Shown here piece by piece: positions 1 to 7,076 of a stretch of 18,217 bases of DNA. The stretch comes from Phocaeicola sp. (GTDB lineage Bacteria; Bacteroidota; Bacteroidia; Bacteroidales; Bacteroidaceae), in contig JAHHQV010000055.1 in the NCBI GenBank assembly GCA_020026175.1, forward strand, positions 1-18,217, written 5' to 3'. Positions within the stretch are counted from its first letter, which is position 1; each line of letters begins with the position of its first letter. A program made the position numbers and the translations under genes. Under the pieces are notes generated by a model. The model was not told where the DNA came from. It worked only from the letters and a program-made list of their open reading frames with translations, and searched no databases.

Positions 1-49
1 GACCCTCTGATTAACAGTCAGATGCTCTAACCGACTGAGCTACTGAAGA
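1..49 (-). tRNA. tRNA-Asn (anticodon GTT), 3' part cut off by window edge
   Basis: Read on the minus strand, a 7-nt acceptor strand (49-43) is followed by TA, the D-stem GCTC, a D-loop with GG, and an anticodon stem-loop whose loop is CTGTTAA. The anticodon GTT lies at 15-13, giving Asn. The sequence runs out in the variable region, so the T-arm and 3' acceptor lie outside the window. A consensus promoter sits just upstream on the same strand. Seen in sequence; the amino-acid identity rests on the anticodon alone. Confidence 0.93.
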
Positions 50-72
50 AGGTTTCTTTCTCGATTGCGGTG

Positions 73-103
73 CAAAGATAGAACCTTGTTTTGAATTATG
101 CAA
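73..103 (-). promoter_or_regulatory. Bacteroidota sigma-ABfr type promoter of tRNA-Asn
   Basis: On the minus strand TATCTTTG (80-73) fits the -7 consensus TAnnTTTG exactly. A TTG (103-101) lies 20 nt upstream, matching the -33 element at the usual spacing. Transcription would begin a few bases past 73, about 15-20 nt before the mature tRNA 5' end at 49. This is one of the two best promoters in the window. Confidence 0.82.
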
Positions 104-109
104 TAGTTG

Positions 110-154
110 GGGGGCAAAAAAATGAAAAAAATCGTGTTTTTTTATTTTACCCCC
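110..154. repeat. Long imperfect inverted repeat in a divergent intergenic region
   Basis: Five G (110-114) face five C (150-154), and inside these A/T tracts pair: 119-122 with 145-148, T123 with A144, and 125-131 with 137-143. The loop is TCGTG (132-136). There is one bulged G (124) and a small internal loop (115-118 against 149). It starts 7 nt upstream of the -33 box of the tRNA-Asn promoter and lies between divergent transcripts, so a terminator role is not obvious. It could act on promoter geometry, extrude as a cruciform, or end read-through. The function is unknown. Confidence 0.55.
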
Positions 155-225
155 ATTTTAAGCCCTATGAAAAGGCATGAAACCGCATAAATGGGAAAAA
201 TAAGTTAAATATTTATGTGTAAAAA

Positions 226-255
226 TTGTCATGACATGGATAATGTTTTTATTTG
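226..255 (+). promoter_or_regulatory. Probable promoter of the S41 protease gene
   Basis: TTG at 226-228 and TTTATTTG at 248-255 (one mismatch to TAnnTTTG) are separated by 19 nt. Transcription would start near 262, leaving a leader of about 20 nt before the ATG at 284. The placement fits well, but the -7 box is imperfect. Confidence 0.4.
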
Positions 256-283
256 CATCACATTAATATATTAAGAAAAAGTC

Positions 284-2017
284 ATGAATACTAAAAAAAC
301 TCTTATTGCAGCTTTTGCCATATTGTTAGGTTTCGGTTTGTTGAGTTTCAGCGGAGACGACCGTAATTTCAAAATAGCCAAGAATCTTGATTTGTTTAAT
401 GCCATATTCAAGGAACTTGACATGTTTTATGTAGATACTATTGATGTCGAGAAGATGATTCAGAATGGTGTCAATGGTATGCTTTCGCTTACCGACCCTT
501 ATACTGAATACTATCCTGAAGAGGAAGTGAGCAGTCTGAAGGAAATGATAACCGGCAAATATGGAGGTATAGGTGCTGCTATTAGATATTATAAGGCAGA
601 GGACAAGATTGTGATAATAGAGCCGACAGAAGGAATGCCTGCAGCCGAAATGGGAGTAAAGGCAGGTGATATAATCCTCGAAGTAGGTGGAAAGAAAATA
701 CTTCGTGGAGATATGAAACCACAGGAATTTTCGGGCAAGGTAAGCGATGCCTTGCGTGGCGAGCCGGGAACTTCGTTTGTGCTGAAGGTGTTGCGCCCAA
801 ACAAAAATGATAGCACAGAAATGGAATTCAAGATAACACGTAAGAGTATACGTACCAATCCTGTTCCTTATTATGGAATGATGCGCGACAGTATAGGCTA
901 TATCTCTCTCAGTGGTTTTACCGACAATTGTGCAAAGGATTTCAAGAAATCATTCATAGAGTTGAAGCAAAAAGGCGCAAAATCTCTTATAGTCGATTTG
1001 AGAGACAATGGTGGAGGTTCTTTGTCGGAAGCAGTAGATATAGTTAATCTGTTTGTGCCTAAGGGACAGGAAGTGGTTTATACAAAGGGAAAATTCAAAC
1101 AGGCAGAAAGTTCTTTCAAAACAAAATACGAACCTGTTGATACCGAAATTCCTTTGGTAGTGCTGGTAAATGGTTCTTCAGCTTCGGCTTCCGAAATATT
1201 GAGCGGTTCATTACAGGACTTAGATCGTGCCGTAATAGTTGGTTCGCGTACATACGGTAAGGGACTGGTGCAGACTACACGACCTCTTCCTTACAACGGA
1301 ACACTGAAAGTTACTACATCAAAATATTATATACCAAGCGGACGCTGCATACAGGCTATAGATTATTCAAAGAAGAATGCCGACGGTAGTGTGGCACGTA
1401 CTCCGGACAGCCTGACTAATGTGTTTCATACTGCCATAGGACGCGAAGTGCGTGATGGAGGTGGTATACGTCCCGATGTAGAGGTGAAACTTCCAAAGTA
1501 TTCCAATATTATCTTCTATCTGATGAATGAAGATATTGTGTTCGACTATGCCACTCAGTATTGTTGGAGTCACGAAGCGCCGGCTTCTGTAGCCGACTTC
1601 AAGCTGACAGACAAAGATTATGCCGATTTCAAGACATTGGTAAAGTCGCGCAAGTTTACTTACGACCGCCAGAGCGAAAAGATGCTCAAGTCGCTGAAAG
1701 AGGTGGCCGAGTTTGAAGGCTATATGGATGATGCTAAGAAAGAATTTGAGGCTTTGGAAAAGAAACTCAATCATAACCTTGACCGCGACCTTGATACTTT
1801 CTCAAAACAGATACGTGAGTTTTTGTCGCAGGAGATTATAACAAGATACTTCTATCAGAAAGGTGCTGCTATGGAAAGGTTGAAGGATGACGATTGTCTT
1901 GAAAAGGCAGTTGATGTGTTGAATGATACTGATAGATACAAGAAAATATTGTCGGCTCCTGTCAAGGATGAAAAATCGGCTGCCGACAGCGATAAAAGTG
2001 AAAATGACAAGAAATAG
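284..2017 (+). CDS. Exported S41-family (C-terminal processing type) serine protease with PDZ domain
   Basis: 577 aa. Serine/lysine endopeptidase of the CtpA/Prc family, expected to act in the periplasm on misfolded or processed proteins; the substrate is unknown. The N-terminus has two lysines and a hydrophobic stretch (about 6-22) without a lipobox cysteine, so it is either a cleaved signal peptide or an anchor. A PDZ domain spans about 88-185 (GMPAAEMGVKAGDIIL at 117-132). The protease core spans about 195-365. The catalytic residues by family pattern are Ser301 (SASASE), Lys326 (YGKG) and Gln330, with the family's 25-residue Ser-Lys spacing. Residues 400-577 form a charged, probably helical tail ending in a Lys/Asp/Ser-rich low-complexity stretch. 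The ATG at 284 follows an A-rich leader and gives the signal directly. It is monocistronic and ends before a strong terminator shared with the convergent MATE gene. Confidence 0.93.
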   Translation: MNTKKTLIAAFAILLGFGLLSFSGDDRNFKIAKNLDLFNAIFKELDMFYVDTIDVEKMIQNGVNGMLSLTDPYTEYYPEEEVSSLKEMITGKYGGIGAAIRYYKAEDKIVIIEPTEGMPAAEMGVKAGDIILEVGGKKILRGDMKPQEFSGKVSDALRGEPGTSFVLKVLRPNKNDSTEMEFKITRKSIRTNPVPYYGMMRDSIGYISLSGFTDNCAKDFKKSFIELKQKGAKSLIVDLRDNGGGSLSEAVDIVNLFVPKGQEVVYTKGKFKQAESSFKTKYEPVDTEIPLVVLVNGSSASASEILSGSLQDLDRAVIVGSRTYGKGLVQTTRPLPYNGTLKVTTSKYYIPSGRCIQAIDYSKKNADGSVARTPDSLTNVFHTAIGREVRDGGGIRPDVEVKLPKYSNIIFYLMNEDIVFDYATQYCWSHEAPASVADFKLTDKDYADFKTLVKSRKFTYDRQSEKMLKSLKEVAEFEGYMDDAKKEFEALEKKLNHNLDRDLDTFSKQIREFLSQEIITRYFYQKGAAMERLKDDDCLEKAVDVLNDTDRYKKILSAPVKDEKSAADSDKSENDKK

Positions 2018-2107
2018 TATCTTGCGTACAGCGTGGATGTAAAATAAATTTACTTAATTTATACAATTTGGCATTATACTGAAAATCAGCCTGTTGTATA
2101 TGTATAG

Positions 2108-2149
2108 CAAAACGCCCCGACGTTCTTCTTCGAATGTCGGGGCGTTTTG
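2108..2149. terminator. Bidirectional rho-independent terminator, 18-bp stem
   Basis: The stem 2108-2125 pairs with 2132-2149 over 18 bp with a single G-T wobble (2122/2135) and a 6-nt loop TTCTTC. The core is GC-rich (CGCCCCGAC) and both outer ends are A/T runs (AAAA left, TTTT right), so it supplies a U-tract in either direction. It serves the S41 protease (+) and the convergent MATE gene (-). Confidence 0.92.
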
Positions 2150-2236
2150 TCTTAAATGTCTGCCCGTTTTAGTTAAAATGTCGGGACGTCATCAGGCATG
2201 AATACTATATGTCTTAATATTTTACCAATCCTTTAC

Positions 2237-3598
2237 TTACTGTGTCTTTATAGTGTCTTTACTGAATCTTCTCAGAACCGGCACTGTAAGCGGTATTGCC
2301 AACAGGAACGAACAGAAGTCGGCGGCAGCCTGACACATTTCCACTCCCTTCAGCCCAAGGTATAAAGGAAGTACGATTATAAGCGGTATGAAGAACAGTC
2401 CCTGGCGTGCAGATGAAAGTATAAGTGCTCTTCCCGGAATCCTTATGGTTTGTAGCATCATGTTGCACAATATTACCCATGCTCCCAAAGGTATGGTTAT
2501 CAACTGCCAACGCAAGGCATTGGCTCCTATCTCTATAACGTTCATGTCATCTTTTCTGAACCATGACACAACTTCGGGTGCATAGATATATCCCAAGATG
2601 GAACATACGGTGAGGAATACAACCCCCGTCTTTACACTAAACCAAAATCCTTCTTTCACTCTGGTGTAGAGTCCGGCTCCGTAGTTGAATCCGCATACAG
2701 GCTGGAAACCTTGTCCGAACCCTATTACAAACGAATTTATGAACATACATATCCTTGTCACTATAGACATTCCGGCAATGGCTGCATCGCCGTATGCTCC
2801 GGCAGCCACATTCATCATTATGGTAGACAGGCTTACCAGTCCTTGTCGGCTCAGCGAGGGGATACCGCCGTATGTTATCTCCTTGAGGTAAGTAAGGCTT
2901 GGAGTAAAATTCCGGAATCTTATTTTTATGTTGGTACCTTTGCTGTCCATATACATCAGCACCATGAAACTGCAAATCTGGCTTATGACAGTAGACCATG
3001 CTGCCCCCCTTACTCCCATTTTCATGGTGAATATCAGTATAGGGTCAAGTCCGATGTTTATTACTGCACCCACTATAATGCCAATCATTGCATAAATGGC
3101 ATTGCCCTGAAATCTCATCTGATTGTTTAGCACCAAAGACGATGCCATGAACGGTGCTCCCAGCAACACTGTGCCAAGATAGTTTTCCGAATAGGGGAGT
3201 ATTGTTTCGGTAGAGCCCAGCGAAATACATATGGGCGTTAGGAATACGTTTCCTGCTATGGCAATTATAAGTCCGGAAGCAAAGGCATAGAAGAAACCGG
3301 TAGAGGCCATTTTCTCGGCACTGTCGTAGTCTTTTGCTCCAAGTCTACGCGAAATGAAGTTTCCTGAACCATGTCCGAAGAAGAATCCGAAAGCCTGTAC
3401 TATGGCCATGACCGAAAACGATATACCTACTGCGGCTGTGGACTGGGTGTTTATTTTCCCTACAAAATAAGTGTCTACCATAACATAGAATGAAGTAACC
3501 AACATGCTTATTATCGTAGGTATAGCCAGCGAAGCAATCAGCTTCGGTATAGGGGCTGTAGTCATCATCTTATGTTTATCCTGTGTTGTTCTCTTCAT
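2237..3598 (-). CDS. MATE-family multidrug/Na+ (or H+) antiporter
   Basis: 453 aa, the normal length for MATE exporters. It is an inner-membrane transporter expected to expel cationic drugs or metabolites in exchange for Na+ or H+; the substrate cannot be read from sequence. Support comes from the N-terminal pattern (PIPKLIASLAIPTIIS, then VDTYFVG and the STAAVG region near 56), about 12 hydrophobic segments, and two homologous halves (about 20-190 and 240-410). The second half carries GFGQGFQPVCGFNYGA near 293-308, typical of the family and seen in MepA/DinF-like members. The ATG at 3598 gives a short basic cytoplasmic N-terminus; a Met-Met pair at residues 11-12 offers an alternative start. 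It stands alone on minus, with no TetR/MarR-type regulator next to it. Confidence 0.93.
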   Translation of the reverse strand: MKRTTQDKHKMMTTAPIPKLIASLAIPTIISMLVTSFYVMVDTYFVGKINTQSTAAVGISFSVMAIVQAFGFFFGHGSGNFISRRLGAKDYDSAEKMASTGFFYAFASGLIIAIAGNVFLTPICISLGSTETILPYSENYLGTVLLGAPFMASSLVLNNQMRFQGNAIYAMIGIIVGAVINIGLDPILIFTMKMGVRGAAWSTVISQICSFMVLMYMDSKGTNIKIRFRNFTPSLTYLKEITYGGIPSLSRQGLVSLSTIMMNVAAGAYGDAAIAGMSIVTRICMFINSFVIGFGQGFQPVCGFNYGAGLYTRVKEGFWFSVKTGVVFLTVCSILGYIYAPEVVSWFRKDDMNVIEIGANALRWQLITIPLGAWVILCNMMLQTIRIPGRALILSSARQGLFFIPLIIVLPLYLGLKGVEMCQAAADFCSFLLAIPLTVPVLRRFSKDTIKTQ

Positions 3599-3656
3599 AA
3601 ACTTATAGCCTTAATATAGAAGGTTGCTGAAAATTAACGAAATATGAATTCTAGTA

Positions 3657-3664
3657 CAAAAGTA
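3657..3664 (-). promoter_or_regulatory. Possible -7 box for the MATE gene
   Basis: TACTTTTG on the minus strand matches TAnnTTTG exactly and lies about 58 nt before the start codon. No clear TTG is found at the expected -33 distance, so the assignment rests on one element. Confidence 0.42.
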
Positions 3665-3760
3665 ATCGTTTTTTCTGTTGTATTTATATTTACATGTCAT
3701 AATGACTGTATTCATAAGATAAATTAATACACGTTTCGTTCATTTTCTTCATTAAATGAG

Positions 3761-3768
3761 TATCTTTG
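3761..3768 (+). promoter_or_regulatory. -7 box of the glyS promoter
   Basis: TATCTTTG followed by CA is an exact TAnnTTTG match and the same octamer as in the tRNA-Asn promoter. Transcription should start a few bases downstream, leaving an A-rich leader of about 45 nt before the ATG at 3822. The -33 region (TTTCGTT/CATTTTC around 3733-3746) is a weak match. No T-box-like or other riboswitch structure fits in the short leader. Confidence 0.72.
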
Positions 3769-3821
3769 CACACTATTAAGAGTTTGAGATAATAAGAAAA
3801 ATATAAAAAATTAGAAAAACG

Positions 3822-5363
3822 ATGGCACAAGAAGATGTTTTCAAGAAGCTGGTATCACACTGTAAGGAATATGGTTTTGTATTTCCTTCTAGTGATATCT
3901 ATGATGGTCTGGGCGCAGTGTACGACTACGGACAGATGGGTGTGGAACTGAAAAACAATATAAAGCAGTATTGGTGGCAAAGCATGGTGCTTTTGCACGA
4001 GAATATAGTAGGTATTGATTCGGCTATATTCATGCACCCTACTATATGGAAGGCTTCGGGCCATGTGGACGCATTCAATGATCCTTTGATAGACAACCGC
4101 GACTCGAAGAAGCGTTATCGTGCTGATGTTCTGATAGAGGACCAGATAGCAAAATACGAAGAAAAAATCAATAAGGAAGTAGCAAAGGCTGCAAAGAAAT
4201 TTGGAGAAGCTTTTGATGAGGCTCAGTTCCGCAGCACCAACGGACGTGTGCTTGAGCATCAGGCAAAGCTTGAAGCGCTTCATCAGAGATATGCAGATGC
4301 AATGAATGCAGGCGACCTTAACGAACTGCGTCAGATTATTCTTGATGAGGAAATAGTATGTCCTATTTCGGGTACAAAAAACTGGACAGAGGTTCGTCAG
4401 TTCAACCTTATGTTCTCTACTGATATGGGGTCTACAGCCGAAGGCTCTATGAAGGTATATCTTCGTCCGGAAACTGCACAGGGTATATTCGTAAACTATC
4501 TGAACGTACAGAAAACAGGTAGAATGAAGATTCCTTTCGGTATTGCACAGATAGGCAAGGCTTTCCGTAACGAAATCGTTGCACGTCAGTTCATCTTCCG
4601 TATGCGTGAGTTTGAACAGATGGAAATGCAGTTCTTCGTAAAACCGGGAACAGAACTTGAATGGTTCAAGAAATGGAAAGAAACCAGATTGAAATGGCAC
4701 AAGGCACTTGGATTTGGTGATGACCACTACAGATACCATGACCACGAGAAGTTGGCACACTATGCAAATGCTGCTACTGATATAGAGTTCTTGATGCCTT
4801 TCGGATTCAAGGAAGTTGAAGGTATACACAGCCGTACAAACTTCGACCTTTCTCAGCATGAGAAATTCTCAGGCAAGAGCATCAAGTATTTCGATCCTGA
4901 AATAAACGAAAGCTATACTCCGTATGTAATTGAAACTTCAATAGGTGTTGACCGTATGTTCTTGAGCGTGATGTGTGCTTCATATCATGAAGAAAAACTT
5001 GAAAACGGCGAGACACGTACTGTATTGAAATTGCCTGCAGCTTTGGCTCCGGTGAAACTTGCTGTGATGCCACTTGTAAAGAAAGACGGTCTGCCTGAAA
5101 AGGCTCGTGAAATAATGGACGACTTGAAGTTCCACTTCAATTGCCAGTATGATGAAAAAGACAGTATAGGTAAGCGTTACCGCCGTCAGGATGCTATAGG
5201 TACTCCTTACTGTATCACTATCGACCACCAGACTTTGGAGGACGGATGTGTTACTTTGCGTAACCGTGACACTATGCAGCAGGAACGTGTGGCTATTTCA
5301 TCGTTGAGAGGTATAATAGAAGATAAGGTAAGCATTACCGGACTTCTCAAATCCATTCAGTAA
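3822..5363 (+). CDS. glyS: Glycyl-tRNA synthetase, single-chain homodimer type (class II)
   Basis: 513 aa. Charges tRNA-Gly with glycine in the cytoplasm. It is the alpha2-type enzyme, not the alpha/beta heterotetramer. Visible signatures: SSDIYDGLGAVYDYGQMG (23-40), the glycine-pocket region RPETAQ (215-220), class II motif 2 FRNEI (248-252) with MREFEQME (261-268), class II motif 3 GVDRMF (375-380), and a C-terminal anticodon-binding domain (about 407-505). An insertion of about 70 residues (105-175) is highly charged and probably coiled-coil. The CPISG at 180-184 shows only one cysteine, so it has no obvious Cys-pair zinc site there. The ATG at 3822 follows an A-rich leader from a clear promoter. 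The next gene starts 3 nt after its stop. Confidence 0.97.
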   Translation: MAQEDVFKKLVSHCKEYGFVFPSSDIYDGLGAVYDYGQMGVELKNNIKQYWWQSMVLLHENIVGIDSAIFMHPTIWKASGHVDAFNDPLIDNRDSKKRYRADVLIEDQIAKYEEKINKEVAKAAKKFGEAFDEAQFRSTNGRVLEHQAKLEALHQRYADAMNAGDLNELRQIILDEEIVCPISGTKNWTEVRQFNLMFSTDMGSTAEGSMKVYLRPETAQGIFVNYLNVQKTGRMKIPFGIAQIGKAFRNEIVARQFIFRMREFEQMEMQFFVKPGTELEWFKKWKETRLKWHKALGFGDDHYRYHDHEKLAHYANAATDIEFLMPFGFKEVEGIHSRTNFDLSQHEKFSGKSIKYFDPEINESYTPYVIETSIGVDRMFLSVMCASYHEEKLENGETRTVLKLPAALAPVKLAVMPLVKKDGLPEKAREIMDDLKFHFNCQYDEKDSIGKRYRRQDAIGTPYCITIDHQTLEDGCVTLRNRDTMQQERVAISSLRGIIEDKVSITGLLKSIQ

Positions 5364-5366
5364 TAT

Positions 5367-6038
5367 ATGGTTGCGGTGTTGTTTAAGGCATTGAGGGCTG
5401 CATTGCCAGTCATGGCGGTTGCCTGTATGGTATCGTGTGCCAAAGATACGGAAGTGGAAGACCCTTATGCTAACTGGAAAGAAAGAAACGTGGCTTTTAT
5501 AGACTCTATAGCCGGTGTATGCGACAATCCTCCAGAGGGAGAAATTTGGAGGAAGTATTTCAGATATGACATCAATTTTGATGACAATAGTATTGATGGT
5601 GTTGTATCGCCTTCTTACAAGCCTAAGACAGAGGACTATGTATATATGAAATTTGCCAATGTACAGGATGTACTTTCTGTAGAAGAAGGTAAGGAAAATC
5701 CTATAATGCAAAATGATACAGTGGTGGTTGCTTATCAGGGTTTCTTGATTAACGGCTATCGTTTTGATGGAACCTATTTGGGCAAATTTGACCGTGAAGT
5801 GAATGATCATTTTCGAGAATTCGCAGTTGTGGATATGAGAAAGGGTAATGGTGGTCTTATTCCTGGATGGGTAAATGCCCTTCTGTATATGAAACCCAAA
5901 ACGGAAGATGCTGTAGAGGTATTTATTCCAAGTCAGATTGCTTATGGAGAACAGAAAAAACCTGGAATACCGAAAAACTCGGCACTGAAATTTGAAATGT
6001 ATGTAGACGAAGTCTTGAAATACGGGACTATAAAATAA
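5367..6038 (+). CDS. FKBP-type peptidyl-prolyl cis-trans isomerase lipoprotein
   Basis: 223 aa. Catalyses proline cis-trans isomerisation, probably as a periplasm-facing or surface lipoprotein assisting folding of exported proteins. The N-terminus has a hydrophobic signal and a type II lipobox ending VSC with acylated Cys24, followed by AKD. The FKBP domain occupies about 115-216. Active-site positions of the family are largely present: Tyr123, Phe133-Asp134 (RFDG), Ile165/Trp168 (LIPGW), Tyr193 (IAYG), and a C-terminal FEMYVDEV strand. Residues 25-114 are an unassigned spacer. The start is 3 nt past the glyS stop (TAA-TAT-ATG), so translation is probably coupled to glyS and the two share a promoter. 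An active enzyme is an inference from retained residues. Confidence 0.88.
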   Translation: MVAVLFKALRAALPVMAVACMVSCAKDTEVEDPYANWKERNVAFIDSIAGVCDNPPEGEIWRKYFRYDINFDDNSIDGVVSPSYKPKTEDYVYMKFANVQDVLSVEEGKENPIMQNDTVVVAYQGFLINGYRFDGTYLGKFDREVNDHFREFAVVDMRKGNGGLIPGWVNALLYMKPKTEDAVEVFIPSQIAYGEQKKPGIPKNSALKFEMYVDEVLKYGTIK

Positions 6039-6051
6039 GTAATTCCTGAAG

Positions 6052-6111
6052 GCACACAGATGGCGCAGATTATAATTGTTTTTTCTGGGTAATCTGTGTG
6101 CTTCTTTTTTT
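6052..6111 (+). terminator. Probable rho-independent terminator of the glyS-FKBP unit
   Basis: GCACACAGAT (6052-6061) pairs perfectly with ATCTGTGTGC (6092-6101), a 10-bp stem followed by TTCTTTTTTT (6102-6111). The loop is long (30 nt), so it may be a leaky terminator. That would matter because no TAnnTTTG promoter is visible between it and metA. Confidence 0.68.
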
Positions 6112-6140
6112 ATGGATATAATTAAAACTATTTATAACAG

Positions 6141-7064
6141 ATGCCTTTAAATTTACCCGACAGGCTGCCTGCCATTGAACTGCTGAAGAAGGAGAATATC
6201 TTTGTGATAGACAATTCGAGGGCTTGCGCACAGGATATACGTCCGCTGAGGCTTGCGGTGCTGAATCTCATGCCTCTGAAAATTACTACCGAGACAGATT
6301 TGGTGAGGCTGCTTTCTAACTCGCCGTTGCAGATAGAGGTGTGTTTCATGAAGATTAAGAGTCATACACCAAAGAATACTCCTATAGAGCATATGAAGGC
6401 TTTCTATCGCGACTTCTGCGACATGAAGGATGAGAGGTTTGACGGTATGATCGTGACAGGGGCTCCTGTAGAATTGATGGAATTCGAAGAAGTGTCTTAT
6501 TGGGAGGAAATCAAAGAGATATTCGATTGGACTCGCTCGCATGTTACATCTACTTTCTATATATGCTGGGCTGCACAGGCTGGACTGTATCATCATTATG
6601 GTATACCCAAGCACAAGCTCGACAAAAAGATGTTCGGAGTGTTTCGTCATCATGTGTGTAATGGATTTGAGACCTTGCCTATCTTCAGGGGATTTGATGA
6701 TGAATTTTTTATACCTCACAGCCGTCATACCGAAATACGAAGAGAGGACATAGAGCAGCATAATGAACTTGACATCGTGTCCGAGTCGGAAGAATCGGGG
6801 GTACATATAGTGATGGCCCGTGGAGGTAGGGAGTTTTTCGTGACAGGACATTCGGAATACTCGCCTTTCACTCTCGATGCAGAATACAGGCGTGATGTGG
6901 TAAAGGGACTGCCAATAGAAATTCCTGTGGGTTATTATCGTGATGACAACCCCGACAAGGGACCGCTGGTGAAATGGAGGGGAACAGCCAACTTGTTGTT
7001 CTCTAACTGGCTTAACTATTATGTATATCAGGAGACTCCGTATGATATTAACGATATAAAGTGA
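6141..7064 (+). CDS. metA: Homoserine O-acyltransferase MetA (predicted acetyl-CoA specific)
   Basis: 307 aa, full length for the family. Transfers an acyl group to homoserine, the first committed step of methionine synthesis, in the cytoplasm. The class I glutamine-amidotransferase-like fold is clear from the start (MPLNLPDRLPAIELL). By family knowledge the acyl-enzyme nucleophile is Cys142 (YICWAAQ); His237 and Glu239 (GHSEY) complete the catalytic set; and Lys47 (LMPLK) lies at the oxyanion site. Residue 111, in TGAPVELMEF, is Glu. Published work on MetA enzymes ties Glu111 to acetyl-CoA and Gly111 to succinyl-CoA, so homoserine O-acetyltransferase is the better name despite the usual 'succinyltransferase' label. 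A U32 gene follows after 12 nt, so the pair is probably co-transcribed. No SAM riboswitch is seen in the short upstream gap. Confidence 0.95.
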   Translation: MPLNLPDRLPAIELLKKENIFVIDNSRACAQDIRPLRLAVLNLMPLKITTETDLVRLLSNSPLQIEVCFMKIKSHTPKNTPIEHMKAFYRDFCDMKDERFDGMIVTGAPVELMEFEEVSYWEEIKEIFDWTRSHVTSTFYICWAAQAGLYHHYGIPKHKLDKKMFGVFRHHVCNGFETLPIFRGFDDEFFIPHSRHTEIRREDIEQHNELDIVSESEESGVHIVMARGGREFFVTGHSEYSPFTLDAEYRRDVVKGLPIEIPVGYYRDDNPDKGPLVKWRGTANLLFSNWLNYYVYQETPYDINDIK

Positions 7065-7076
7065 TTTTTTTGATAG

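Noticed and set aside
3855..4859. Long antisense open frame (334 codons) on minus inside glyS
   Set aside because: It lies wholly opposite the well-supported glyS frame, its translation is rich in His/Cys/Tyr/Phe with no recognisable domain, and it has no promoter; it is a shadow of glyS codon bias.
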